Source: Chitinophaga pinensis
GTDB taxonomy: Bacteria; Bacteroidota; Bacteroidia; UBA4408
Assembly: GCA_945861665.1 (NCBI GenBank)
Contig: CAMAVS010000001.1
Location: 82,403-146,402, forward strand
DNA: 64,000 bases
Direction of reading: 5' to 3'
The number at the start of each line of letters is the position of its first letter. Position 1 is the first letter of the stretch. Under the pieces are notes generated by a model. That model did no database searches. It saw only the letters and a list, made by a program, of their open reading frames with translations, and had not been told where the DNA came from. Position numbers and translations under genes: made by a program. This document shows positions 45,718-54,081 of the stretch, in pieces.

Positions 45718-47298
45718 GTGAACTCCTTTTGGAATAAAAAAATAAGCATAAAATACGTTGTACTGCTTAAGCTGTTACTGATTGCTATATTCACCATTGT
45801 ACTGTATTTTGTGATTCCTGCCGACTCGGTAAAAAAAATCACCAATGTAATCGCGTCAAAAATAAAAGGAAAAGAGATTCCAACAATTGCAGACAGTCCC
45901 GGATTAAAAAAATTGAAACTGGCAATAGACTCCATTGTGAATGCCGATGAAATCATTGCAGGCTCCTTTGCTTTTAATTTGGTTACTGCCGATAGTAATA
46001 TTGTATTGGCAGAATATAATTCGGGCCATAGTATGGTGCCTGCATCGGTACAAAAAATAGTAACCACAGGTGTAGCCTTGGCTAAATTGGGCAACAATTT
46101 TCACTTTACCACCACGCTGCAATACGATGGAAAAATAGACCCTGAAAGCCATACACTGAATGGCAATATTTACATTAGAGGGGGTGGTGACCCCTCGCTG
46201 GGCTCCGATGAATTTGAAGGAACAAAAATTGAAAACCTAATGGCGGCTTGGATAAATGTCATTCGTAAAATGGGCATTGACAGCATAACAGGCTCCATTA
46301 TTGGCGATGCCGAACTGTTTGAACAAGACCCTATACCCGCAGGATGGGCCTGGGAAGATGTGGAAAGTTGGTACGGAATAGGTGCTTGCGGTTTAAATTT
46401 TCACGAAAACACCTACGACATTTCCATCACTTGCTCAAAAAACAGCACTATTTGTAAAGTTACACCTACTATTGCCGACTTAAACTTACATAACCAAATT
46501 AAAATTAACTCTTCCCTCACAAAAAATTATATGTACGTGTTAGGTGCACCTTATATGAACGATAGGGTTCTATTGGGTGAAGTAAACTCCGATTACGAAG
46601 AAAAAAGTGCCATTCCAGACCCTGCAGATGCTTGTGCAAGCACCTTAAAAAACTACCTGCGCAACAATGGAATTGCTGTAAGAGACTCAGGCAGCACAAC
46701 AGTACGCAAACTAAAATTACAAGGTAAATATATAAAAGCCGAACGCAAAAACTTTCACACTACCTACTCTCCACCTTTGGCATCGTTGGTATATTATACT
46801 AACAATGTAAGCCAAAATTTTTATGCCGAATGTATCCTTAAAGCATTGTCAGTAAACAGCTGCGGATATGGCAGTACCTTGGGTGGAGTAAATGCAATAA
46901 TTAATTATTTGAAAGAAAAACAATTTGACCTGCGCGGATTTTATATAACTGATGGCAGTGGAGTATCCCGTTACAACGGCATTACTGCAAAACAACTTAC
47001 CGACATGTTGGTTGTTTATTCCAAAGACGCTAGTATGTTTAAAACCTTTTATAATTCACTGCCAGTTGCAGGCGAAAGCGGAACTATTAGAAAACTTGCA
47101 AAAGAAACGGCAGCACAAGGAAACCTGAGAGCTAAAAGCGGATTTATGTCGCGAGTAAGAAGTTACACAGGCTATGTGCGCAACAAAAAAGGAAAACTAC
47201 TTGCCTTTTCGATGATGGCAAACAACCATGGTTGGGACCCAATAGGAATACGCAATAAAATGGAAACACTGATGGTGTTGATGGCGGAGTTGGAGTGA
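45718..47298 (+). CDS. dacB: D-alanyl-D-alanine carboxypeptidase/endopeptidase (PBP4 family)
   Basis: 526 residues, GTG start, with an N-terminal signal anchor (VVLLKLLLIAIFTIVLYFVI). Peptidase S13 motifs: SVQKI (SxxK, catalytic Ser), NVSQNFYAE (SxN) and LRAKSGFMSRV (KxG). The GGGDPSLGSDEF insert domain is typical of the family. Cuts peptidoglycan stem-peptide crosslinks in the periplasm. Confidence 0.92.
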   Translation: MNSFWNKKISIKYVVLLKLLLIAIFTIVLYFVIPADSVKKITNVIASKIKGKEIPTIADSPGLKKLKLAIDSIVNADEIIAGSFAFNLVTADSNIVLAEYNSGHSMVPASVQKIVTTGVALAKLGNNFHFTTTLQYDGKIDPESHTLNGNIYIRGGGDPSLGSDEFEGTKIENLMAAWINVIRKMGIDSITGSIIGDAELFEQDPIPAGWAWEDVESWYGIGACGLNFHENTYDISITCSKNSTICKVTPTIADLNLHNQIKINSSLTKNYMYVLGAPYMNDRVLLGEVNSDYEEKSAIPDPADACASTLKNYLRNNGIAVRDSGSTTVRKLKLQGKYIKAERKNFHTTYSPPLASLVYYTNNVSQNFYAECILKALSVNSCGYGSTLGGVNAIINYLKEKQFDLRGFYITDGSGVSRYNGITAKQLTDMLVVYSKDASMFKTFYNSLPVAGESGTIRKLAKETAAQGNLRAKSGFMSRVRSYTGYVRNKKGKLLAFSMMANNHGWDPIGIRNKMETLMVLMAELE

Positions 47299-47368
47299 AG
47301 ATCTATTTGTTTTTAAAAAAATATAAATTAATTTAGCCATATATTACAATTAGATCATACAATATGGG

Positions 47369-47902
47369 TTATATAATAATATAAAAACAAAGGAAAACGA
47401 ATAAACAAAAAAGCTTCTCCAATACGTCCAAATTGTTCAACTTCATAGGGTAATTTAATAGATCCTGCTCGTTTTTAGCCTTGGTCTGCATCAATTCATT
47501 TTCGATGGAGCTTAGAGAGTCAACAATTCTTTTCCTTAGTTTTTTTATTGAATCGCTTTGAGCATTTATTCTAAGGTTGGCATTATAATCATTAATTTTT
47601 TTGAACATTCGCATCGCATTTATGTTGGTATGCATAGCGTTTACCTAAGCAATTACTGAATCTAATAATTGTTTTTTTGAAGCATAATTTTCTAGATATT
47701 GATCGCTAAATCGAGGATCTGGCATAATGAAACATCCTGTGCTCATTTTAATCGAATCGCCATAAAGTAACTCAATATTATAGTATCCGGGAGCGTCTAA
47801 TGGGCCGGAAAGTGAAGCACCCCACATAACTTTTCCGTCCCCCTCTACATTTATCATATCAGCCGATTTCATATTCCACACAAATCGATTTTCAAAAAAA
47901 AC
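47369..47902 (-). pseudogene. C-terminal fragment of a sialidase/VPS10-like exported protein
   Basis: One frame from about 47902 to 47369, broken by a single in-frame TAG at 47645-47647. Before the stop: NRFVWNMKSADMINVEGDG and GPLDAPGYYNIELLYGDS; after it: INDYNANLRINAQSD and ENELMQTKAKNEQDLLNYP. These match the C-terminal region after the propeller in the large BNR/VPS10-like proteins of Bacteroidota. The propeller and signal peptide are absent and the 3' end runs into unrelated hydrophobic sequence. It marks the left edge of the light island. Confidence 0.75.
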
Positions 47903-47979
47903 TTATATTATCTAGATAAGCAACTCCATTAGCAATTCAGTATGTGGCTAAATTGTGACCAACAATAACTAATTTTATT

Positions 47980-48026
47980 TTGTTTAACAAAAAAATTGTT
48001 TTATTAAACAAATAAATATACCTTTG
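47980..48026 (+). promoter_or_regulatory. Promoter of the pterin-rhodopsin operon with overlapping inverted repeat
   Basis: A TTG box (47996-47998), a 20-base spacer and TACCTTTG (48019-48026) form a near-ideal promoter. The inverted repeat TTGTTTAA (47980-47987) / TTAAACAA (48004-48011) straddles the -33 box, the right place for a repressor. The CarH-type regulator encoded at 50386 is the obvious candidate binder, by inference. A loosely similar TTTAACAAT ... TTTAAAT sequence precedes the regulator gene itself (50338-50364). Confidence 0.6.
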
Positions 48027-48030
48027 GGGT

Positions 48031-48447
48031 ATGAATACTAACAAAGTTTCAGTTTTCAGGAAAGAACACTTTAATGCTGCGCACAGACTTAATAATCCTT
48101 TGCTAAGCGTTGAAGAAAATAAATCTGTTTTTGGAAAATGTAATAACAACAATTTTCATGGTCATAATTATGAATTAATTGTAAAAGTAAGCGGTTTTGT
48201 AGATCCTATTACTGGTTATGTTGTAGATATGAAACTACTAAGCGATATTATAAAAGCAGAAATTATAGAAAAATTTGATCATAAAAACTTGAATCTTGAT
48301 TTAATTGAATTTAAGGAACTCAATCCTACTGCTGAAAATATTGCTATTACAATTTATAATATACTGAAAGAAAAAATCGATACAAAATATGAATTAAAAA
48401 TTGTGTTATATGAAACAGCAAGAAATTATGTTGAATACCCTTCATAA
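48031..48447 (+). CDS. 6-pyruvoyl-tetrahydropterin synthase-like protein
   Basis: 138 residues, PTPS/QueD family. Zn ligands are FNAAHRL and NFHGHNY; the later VDMKLLSDIIK, FDHKNLN and PTAENIAITI are also family motifs. It acts on dihydroneopterin triphosphate, the product of GTP cyclohydrolase I encoded next door, either to 6-pyruvoyl-tetrahydropterin or toward carboxytetrahydropterin. Placement with FolE, a photolyase and a light regulator suggests a pterin for photoprotection or a photoreceptor cofactor. The -7 element ends 4 bases before the ATG. Confidence 0.85.
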   Translation: MNTNKVSVFRKEHFNAAHRLNNPLLSVEENKSVFGKCNNNNFHGHNYELIVKVSGFVDPITGYVVDMKLLSDIIKAEIIEKFDHKNLNLDLIEFKELNPTAENIAITIYNILKEKIDTKYELKIVLYETARNYVEYPS

Positions 48448-48460
48448 CAAAGAGATTAGA

Positions 48461-49150
48461 ATGAATGATCTTGATGAACTTATGGTAGATGAACTTATGG
48501 TAGATGAACTTGGCAATGACCATGTAAGTTCTGCTACTGAAACACCTATGAGGGAGTGTGCTTTTATTTTAAGCGAAGAACAGAAAATAAAAAAGATTGA
48601 GGATCATTTTAGAGAGATAATGGAAACATTGGGACTTAACTTAAACGATGATAGCTTGAGCGGAACACCCCATCGTGTTGCGAAAATGTACGTAAAAGAA
48701 ATCTTCAATGGATTAAATCCTGCAAATAAACCTTCTGTTAAATTATTCGACAATAAATACCAATACAACCAAATGCTGGTTGAAAGGGATATTACTTTTT
48801 ATAGTAATTGCGAACATCACTTTGTACCATTCTTTGGCAAAGCCCATGTGGCTTATATTTCAAGTGGTAAAGTAATTGGCTTGTCAAAACTAAACCGGAT
48901 AGTAAATTATTATGCTAAACGTCCGCAGGTTCAGGAACGATTAACCATGCAAATCGCAAAAGAATTAAAAAATGCTTTAAATACAGAAGATGTTGCGGTT
49001 ATTATCGAAGCAAGGCATTTATGCGTTTCTTCACGAGGCATAAAAGATGATAGCTCATCAACGATTACTTCTTTTTATGGCGGTAAATTTAAAGAAGAAC
49101 AACTAAAAACTGAATTTTTTAATTATTTAAATTTAAAAAGTAATTACTAG
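48461..49150 (+). CDS. folE: GTP cyclohydrolase I
   Basis: 229 residues from the ATG at 48461. Catalytic and Zn residues: YSNCEHHFVPFFGKAHVAYI and ARHLCVSSRGIKDDSSSTIT; GTPHRVAKMYVKEIF is the family N-terminal motif. Converts GTP to dihydroneopterin triphosphate. The N-terminus carries an acidic repeat (ELMVD twice, from a 15-base tandem repeat at 48476-48511). folE copies with light-response genes occur in LitR/CarH regulons, so this may be a second, light-induced copy. Confidence 0.93.
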   Translation: MNDLDELMVDELMVDELGNDHVSSATETPMRECAFILSEEQKIKKIEDHFREIMETLGLNLNDDSLSGTPHRVAKMYVKEIFNGLNPANKPSVKLFDNKYQYNQMLVERDITFYSNCEHHFVPFFGKAHVAYISSGKVIGLSKLNRIVNYYAKRPQVQERLTMQIAKELKNALNTEDVAVIIEARHLCVSSRGIKDDSSSTITSFYGGKFKEEQLKTEFFNYLNLKSNY

Positions 49151-49344
49151 TGATTAATCCAATTGATAAAGATAAAGTTGCCGAAAATCCCGGTCTTATT
49201 GCATATCCTCATACCATAGGAAGTGCTATAATTAAGCCAGAGAATGTTGGCAAAATAAAATCAAGAGGACTTTCTGTAATTTACAAGCAAACAGATATGG
49301 GCAAGTTAAATCGACTTAAAACAAAACGCTCAGGTGTTTGTTAA
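49150..49344 (+). pseudogene. N-terminal half of a split DUF2452-like gene
   Basis: 64 residues from a GTG overlapping the folE stop by one base. VAENPGLIAYPHTIGSAIIKPENVGKIK and the following YKQTDMGKLN resemble the N-terminus of DUF2452 (PF10504) proteins of Bacteroidota; the coiled middle and the conserved C-terminus are missing here. The C-terminus is found at 50177-50269, after the rhodopsin gene. After the TAA the frame is open for another 20 codons (to 49407) without family resemblance. Family assignment is from memory. Confidence 0.6.
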
Positions 49345-49410
49345 AGACATATTGAAGATGAAAATCAATTAAAAAAACTTGGAGACTCCGAAAATCCTGA
49401 AGAGTAGGAA

Positions 49411-49427
49411 AAATAAATAAATAAATA
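49411..49427 (+). promoter_or_regulatory. A/T-rich translation-initiation region of the rhodopsin gene
   Basis: AGGAA followed by AAAT/ATAA repeats up to the ATG at 49431. Such A-rich leaders are used by very highly expressed Bacteroidota genes. Tetranucleotide repeats could also vary in number. Confidence 0.4.
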
Positions 49428-49430
49428 AAA

Positions 49431-50156
49431 ATGGAACATTTAAAAATTGCCAGCGACAATTACGTCGCATTCACTTTCTTCATCGGAACGATGGCCATGA
49501 TGGCCGCCTCTGTATTCTTCTTTTTTGAGCTTGGAAACACAAAGCCAGAATGGAGAACATCTATTCTAGTTTCTGGCTTAATTACTTTCATTGCAGCAGT
49601 GCATTACTACTACATGAGAGATTACAACCTAGGTACTATTACACCTGAAAATCTAGACGGTGAGTCACCAATCTTCTTCCGTTATGTAGACTGGATTCTT
49701 ACCGTTCCATTAATGTGCGTTGAGTTTTACTTAATCACCAAAAAAGCGGGTGCAAAAATTAACTTGTTATGGAAATTGATTTTTGCTTCTGTAATTATGT
49801 TAGTTACTGGTTATTTTGGAGAAGCAGTATACAAAGGTAATGCTGCAATATGGGGTCTAGTCTCAGGTCTAGCTTACTTCTACATTGTTTATGAGGTATG
49901 GATGGGTGATGTTGCAAAACTTTCGAAAGCGAGTAGTCCTTCAGTTCAAAAAGCAGTAAACTCTTTATTGAAGTTTGTTGTTATTGGTTGGGCTATTTAT
50001 CCTATAGGTTATCTGGTAGGAACTGCTGACGGACAGTGGTATTCTTTCATGGCTAATTTGGGTTGGAATATGGACATCATTTACAATATTGGTGATGCTG
50101 TAAATAAAATTGGTTTTGGTTTAGTAATCTATTCACTCTCAAGAACAGAGAAATAA
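49431..50156 (+). CDS. Proteorhodopsin, green-tuned light-driven proton pump
   Basis: 241 residues, seven helices. RYVDWILTVPLMCVEFY holds the pump residues D87 (acceptor), T91 and E98 (donor), the DTE pattern of proton pumps; D222 and the retinal Schiff-base K226 lie in IGDAVNKIGFG; H58 matches the pKa-tuning His. The spectral-tuning position (proteorhodopsin 105) is M95, the green-absorbing form usual in Bacteroidota. It sits between the halves of a DUF2452-like gene, has no promoter of its own, and is probably transcribed from 48019 with the pterin genes. Confidence 0.96.
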   Translation: MEHLKIASDNYVAFTFFIGTMAMMAASVFFFFELGNTKPEWRTSILVSGLITFIAAVHYYYMRDYNLGTITPENLDGESPIFFRYVDWILTVPLMCVEFYLITKKAGAKINLLWKLIFASVIMLVTGYFGEAVYKGNAAIWGLVSGLAYFYIVYEVWMGDVAKLSKASSPSVQKAVNSLLKFVVIGWAIYPIGYLVGTADGQWYSFMANLGWNMDIIYNIGDAVNKIGFGLVIYSLSRTEK

Positions 50157-50176
50157 TTAAACCCGCGAGCAATTCA

Positions 50177-50269
50177 TTTGAACCTTTAATTGACCAAGTC
50201 TATTATCTATATTTAAAAGCAGACAAATACAGGTTAATGATGGTATCACTTGATGAGTTTGGAATATAA
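50177..50269 (+). pseudogene. C-terminal remnant of the split DUF2452-like gene
   Basis: In frame to the TAA at 50267-50269 the sequence encodes FEPLIDQVYYLYLKADKY then RLMMVSLDEFGI, matching the conserved DUF2452 end (FxPLxGxxYxLYxxxxGxxxLSxxSPEEWG). It has no start codon and begins 21 bases after the rhodopsin stop. Together with 49150-49344 it shows that the rhodopsin gene occupies the interior of a former gene. Confidence 0.65.
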
Positions 50270-50311
50270 AGAGCTGAAGAATTAAGTTATGTTAATTCTT
50301 CAGCTCTTTAT
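50270..50311 (+). terminator. Strong terminator after the rhodopsin region
   Basis: A perfect 16-base stem, AGAGCTGAAGAATTAA/TTAATTCTTCAGCTCT, with a 6-base loop and TTATT after it. It follows the DUF2452 remnant directly and ends the pterin-rhodopsin transcript. Confidence 0.85.
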
Positions 50312-50385
50312 TAAGCGATCATACTTTGGAAATTATATTTAACAATAAAAAAAATTATTTAAATTAGTGGCATACCCATTTTCAC

Positions 50386-51264
50386 ATGAAATTATATCAA
50401 ATTACAGAATTAGAACAATTAACTAGCATAAAAGCACACACCATAAGAATATGGGAGAAGCGCTATAATCTTATTGAACCTGTCCGCACAAGTACTAACT
50501 ACAGAAGATATAGCGATGACCAAGTAAAAAAACTAATAAATGTTTCTACACTTTTATCAAACGGATATAAGATTTCGAAAATAGCGGCTTTTAGTGATAA
50601 AGAATTTTATTTGAAAATTATAGAATCAAAGTCAACTAAAAAAGAAGATGTAATTTTTATAAAATTTATTAATGAGTTGCTAATTGCAATGATAGATTTT
50701 GACGAACAGGCATTTGAAAAAACATACTCGGCAGTTTTAAAACGTTTTGGACTTTTTGAAACCGTGTTAAATATATTATACCCTTTATTGAATAAAATAG
50801 GATTGTTTTGGTTAATAAATGATGTTATACCTGCACAGGAACATTTTGCATCCTGCTTAATCAAACGTAAAATTATAACGGCAACCGACGGATTACCTTT
50901 TGCGAAAAGCAGGAAAAAGAAATTTCTATTGTTACTGGTTCCAGGAGAAATGCACGATTTAAGTCTTTTATTTGCAAATTATATGATTCGCTCTAAAGGC
51001 CATGAAACCATATACCTTGGACAAGACGTGCCCTACGAGAATATTTCTTTGGTATTAAAACAAACCAAACCAAATTTTGTACTTACATTTTTTACAATAT
51101 CACAAAACCCAAAAGATGTTTATAGCGACTTTAAAAAAAACCTAGATCTTGGCGTAAATACTAAATTATTAATAAGTGGCCAATCAGATATTACCGAGCA
51201 TTTAAAAAATAAATTTGGTGCAAGTGTTGTTCTCAATCCAAAAGATATGTTAAATTATTTATAA
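50386..51264 (+). CDS. CarH/LitR-type MerR regulator with B12-binding domain
   Basis: 292 residues. The MerR winged helix (YQITELEQLTSIKAHTIRIWEKRYNLIEP) is followed by a helical bundle and a B12-binding Rossmann domain. The light-sensing signature W-x9-EH is intact (W142, E152, H153), and VPGEMHDLSLL carries H190, the expected lower cobalt ligand. Such proteins hold DNA as AdoCbl-bound tetramers in the dark and release it in light. The residue after W142 is Leu, while Thermus CarH has His there (recalled as the light-adduct ligand). It heads the carotenoid operon and probably controls both operons of the island. Confidence 0.9.
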   Translation: MKLYQITELEQLTSIKAHTIRIWEKRYNLIEPVRTSTNYRRYSDDQVKKLINVSTLLSNGYKISKIAAFSDKEFYLKIIESKSTKKEDVIFIKFINELLIAMIDFDEQAFEKTYSAVLKRFGLFETVLNILYPLLNKIGLFWLINDVIPAQEHFASCLIKRKIITATDGLPFAKSRKKKFLLLLVPGEMHDLSLLFANYMIRSKGHETIYLGQDVPYENISLVLKQTKPNFVLTFFTISQNPKDVYSDFKKNLDLGVNTKLLISGQSDITEHLKNKFGASVVLNPKDMLNYL

Positions 51265-51272
51265 AAAATAAG

Positions 51273-52751
51273 ATGTCATCTATATCAGTCATAGGTTCAG
51301 GTTTTTCAGGTTTAGCCGCCTCTTCTTTGCTTGCTGCAAAGGGACACGCTGTTACTGTTTACGAAAAGAATGATACAATAGGTGGCCGTGCTAGAAACAT
51401 GCATGCTAATGGTTTTTTATTTGACATGGGGCCTAGTTGGTATTGGATGCCCGATGTGTTTGAGCGGTATTATAATTTATTTGATTACACGGCTGCTGAT
51501 TTTTATGAATTAAAAAAACTTGATCCAGGGTTCAGAGTAATTTTTGGTGTAGATGACCAGATAGATGTACCTGAAGATTTTGATCAATTGTGTTCACTCT
51601 TTGAAAGTATTGAAAAAGGCAGTGCGGCTAGTCTTAAAAAATTTATGAAGCAAGCCGAATATAAATACAAGGTTGGAATGAGCAACATGGTATATCTACC
51701 AAGTCACTCCATTAAAGAATTCATGAGCTTTTCCTTACTAAAAGACGCCATCAATATCCAACTTTTTTCTTCTTTTAAAAATCATGTAAGGTCTTATTTT
51801 AAAAACCCAAGATTAATAGCATTGATAGAATTCCCAGTTCTTTTTTTGGGTGCAATGCCAAAAGATACACCGGCCTTATATAGCTTAATGAATTATGCCG
51901 GACTTAAGCAAGGCACCTTTTATCCTATGGGCGGTTTTGGAAAAGTGGTAGATGCATTTAAAAAAATAGCCATTAATTCAGGTGTTACTTTTAAAACTTC
52001 AGAAAATATCGAGCAGTTTGAATTACAAAATGGCGCAATAAGTCATATCCTGTCAAACGGCAAAAGTATTGAAACAGATGCTGTAATTGCTTCGGCAGAC
52101 TATCATCATATTGAAAAGAATTTACTTCCCAAAGAATACCGTACATACGATGATCGCTATTGGGATAAAAAGACATTTGCACCGTCTTGTTTGATTTATT
52201 ATTTAGGTGTGAATAAAAAAGTAGCTAAGCTAATTCATCATAATTTATTTTTTGATGCGGATATAGAGGAACATTCTAAAGAAATTTATAAGTATAAAAA
52301 ATGGCCGACAAAACCATTGTTCTATGTATGTTGCCCATCAAAAACAGACCCTGACGTTGCGCCTGAAGGTTCAGAAAACTTATTTCTTTTAATGCCAATT
52401 TCAACAGGATTAAATGATGATGATGAAATACGTGAACACTACTATAACGTTATGATGGAGCGTTTATGCAAATATATTGGTGAAGATATTCGTCCTAATA
52501 TCGTATATAAAAAAAGCTATTCTGTTTCTAATTTTATCAACGACTACAATGCATGCAAAGGAAACGCGTATGGTTTAGCAAACACGCTTCGTCAAACCGC
52601 CATATTAAAACCTAAAATGAAAAGTAAAAAAGTAAGCAATTTATTTTTTGCTGGACAACTAACTGTTCCGGGTCCTGGCGTGCCACCATCAATAATTTCA
52701 GGGCAAATTGCAGCAACCGAATTAATAAAATATTTTAACTCTAAAACATGA
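51273..52751 (+). CDS. crtI: Phytoene desaturase
   Basis: 492 residues. FAD site VIGSGFSGLAASSLLAAKGHAVTVYEKNDTIGGRAR and the C-terminal LFFAGQLTVPGPGVPPSIISGQIAA are CrtI signatures. Converts phytoene to lycopene. It begins 9 bases after carH and overlaps crtB by 4 bases. Confidence 0.95.
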   Translation: MSSISVIGSGFSGLAASSLLAAKGHAVTVYEKNDTIGGRARNMHANGFLFDMGPSWYWMPDVFERYYNLFDYTAADFYELKKLDPGFRVIFGVDDQIDVPEDFDQLCSLFESIEKGSAASLKKFMKQAEYKYKVGMSNMVYLPSHSIKEFMSFSLLKDAINIQLFSSFKNHVRSYFKNPRLIALIEFPVLFLGAMPKDTPALYSLMNYAGLKQGTFYPMGGFGKVVDAFKKIAINSGVTFKTSENIEQFELQNGAISHILSNGKSIETDAVIASADYHHIEKNLLPKEYRTYDDRYWDKKTFAPSCLIYYLGVNKKVAKLIHHNLFFDADIEEHSKEIYKYKKWPTKPLFYVCCPSKTDPDVAPEGSENLFLLMPISTGLNDDDEIREHYYNVMMERLCKYIGEDIRPNIVYKKSYSVSNFINDYNACKGNAYGLANTLRQTAILKPKMKSKKVSNLFFAGQLTVPGPGVPPSIISGQIAATELIKYFNSKT

Positions 52752-53584
52752 AAGCACTATTCGATAAAATATCGGCTCAATGTAGCAAAAATGTTACCAA
52801 GGAATACAGCACAAGTTTTTCTTTGGGTATTTATTTTTTAAATAAAAGATTTCACGAACACATTTATGGCATCTATAGTTTTGTAAGATTAGCCGATGAA
52901 ATCGTGGACAGCTTTCATGATTATAACAAGCCTTTACTCATGGAAAGATTAAGAAATGATACAGTACAAGCCATCGAGGATAAGATAAGCCTTAACCCAA
53001 TTCTCAATCAATTTCAAAAGGCCGTTCTTCACAATAATATTGAATGGAGTCTAATAGACACTTTCATAAAAAGCATGGAAATGGATCTTATGCAAAAGGA
53101 ACACGATACCGCTTCTTATAAAAATTACATACTAGGATCAGCAGAAGTTGTAGGCTTAATGTGTCTTCGCGTTTTTGCAGAAAGGAATGATGAGATTTAT
53201 AATAAATTGAAACCCTACGCGATGAGTTTAGGATCTGCTTTTCAAAAAGTTAATTTTTTAAGGGATCTCAAAGCTGATTATACCATACTGGGTAGAACTT
53301 ATTTTCCGGGAGTAAATTTCGAGCAATTTTCGCACATCGAAAAAACAAGGATAGAGAATGAGATAGAAGCAGAATTTCACCATGCTCTTATTGGTATAAA
53401 AATGCTTCCGACCGGTTCGAGAGGTGGTGTTTATTTAGCATACTACTATTACAAAAAATTATTTTTAAAAATTAAACAAACCCCGGCCGAAAAAGTAATG
53501 AATGCAAGAATTCGAATTCCGAATCTTAATAAATTTGGCTTAATGTTCAAATCACTTGTAAGAAACCACATAAATTTGCTATGA
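52748..53584 (+). CDS. crtB: Phytoene synthase
   Basis: 278 residues of the squalene/phytoene synthase family. YSFVRLADEIVDSF is the first Asp-rich motif (DEIVD) and VNFLRDLKADYTILGRTYFP the second. Joins two GGPP to phytoene. Overlaps crtI and the next gene by 4 bases each. Confidence 0.94.
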   Translation: MKALFDKISAQCSKNVTKEYSTSFSLGIYFLNKRFHEHIYGIYSFVRLADEIVDSFHDYNKPLLMERLRNDTVQAIEDKISLNPILNQFQKAVLHNNIEWSLIDTFIKSMEMDLMQKEHDTASYKNYILGSAEVVGLMCLRVFAERNDEIYNKLKPYAMSLGSAFQKVNFLRDLKADYTILGRTYFPGVNFEQFSHIEKTRIENEIEAEFHHALIGIKMLPTGSRGGVYLAYYYYKKLFLKIKQTPAEKVMNARIRIPNLNKFGLMFKSLVRNHINLL

Positions 53585-54081
53585 GAATTCTTTTACTATT
53601 TTTCTTTTGTTTTAAGTTAATTACTGCTTCAGCCGTTTCATATGACATTAATAGTCTGAGACAACTTTATTATGAGGCAGCTGCTAAAGAAGAATCAGCG
53701 AAAAAGTTTTTATCAGTAATGGAAAAGCTGGATGATAAATCCGATCCGCTTCTTTTATGTTACAAAGGTATGGCATATTTAATTCAAGCTAAATATTCAT
53801 ACAACCCTGGCACTAAACTTAGCTCTTTTAGTAAAGGAAAAATTATGTTAGAAAAAGCAATCGTTTCTGATCCAAAAAATATAGAAATTAGATTCATGCG
53901 ATTTTGTGTGCAAACAAACGCACCATATTTTCTTGGATATAGCGACAATATTAGTTCAGATAAATTAGCAATCATTAAAGCTTTGAGCACCGTGAGCGAT
54001 CTTGATCTCAAAGAAAAAATAAGAAAATATATGCTGACTTCAAATTCATGTACTGCTAACGAAAAAATAATTTTAAAATGA
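53581..54081 (+). CDS. Secreted hypothetical protein in the carotenoid operon
   Basis: 166 residues with a signal peptide (MRILLLFFFCFKLITASAVS). The mature part is helical with a TPR-like flavour (LLCYKGMAYLIQAKYSYNPGTKLSSFSKGKIMLEKAI) and a conserved-looking PKNIEIRFMRFCVQTNAP. No enzyme motif. It sits between crtB and idi with 4-base overlaps on both sides, so it belongs to the operon; I recall similar proteins at this position in Bacteroidota carotenoid clusters. Confidence 0.75.
   Translation: MRILLLFFFCFKLITASAVSYDINSLRQLYYEAAAKEESAKKFLSVMEKLDDKSDPLLLCYKGMAYLIQAKYSYNPGTKLSSFSKGKIMLEKAIVSDPKNIEIRFMRFCVQTNAPYFLGYSDNISSDKLAIIKALSTVSDLDLKEKIRKYMLTSNSCTANEKIILK

Noticed and set aside
49150..49344. 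A complete small gene after folE
   Set aside because: It matches only the first half of a DUF2452-like protein and the other half is present after the rhodopsin gene.
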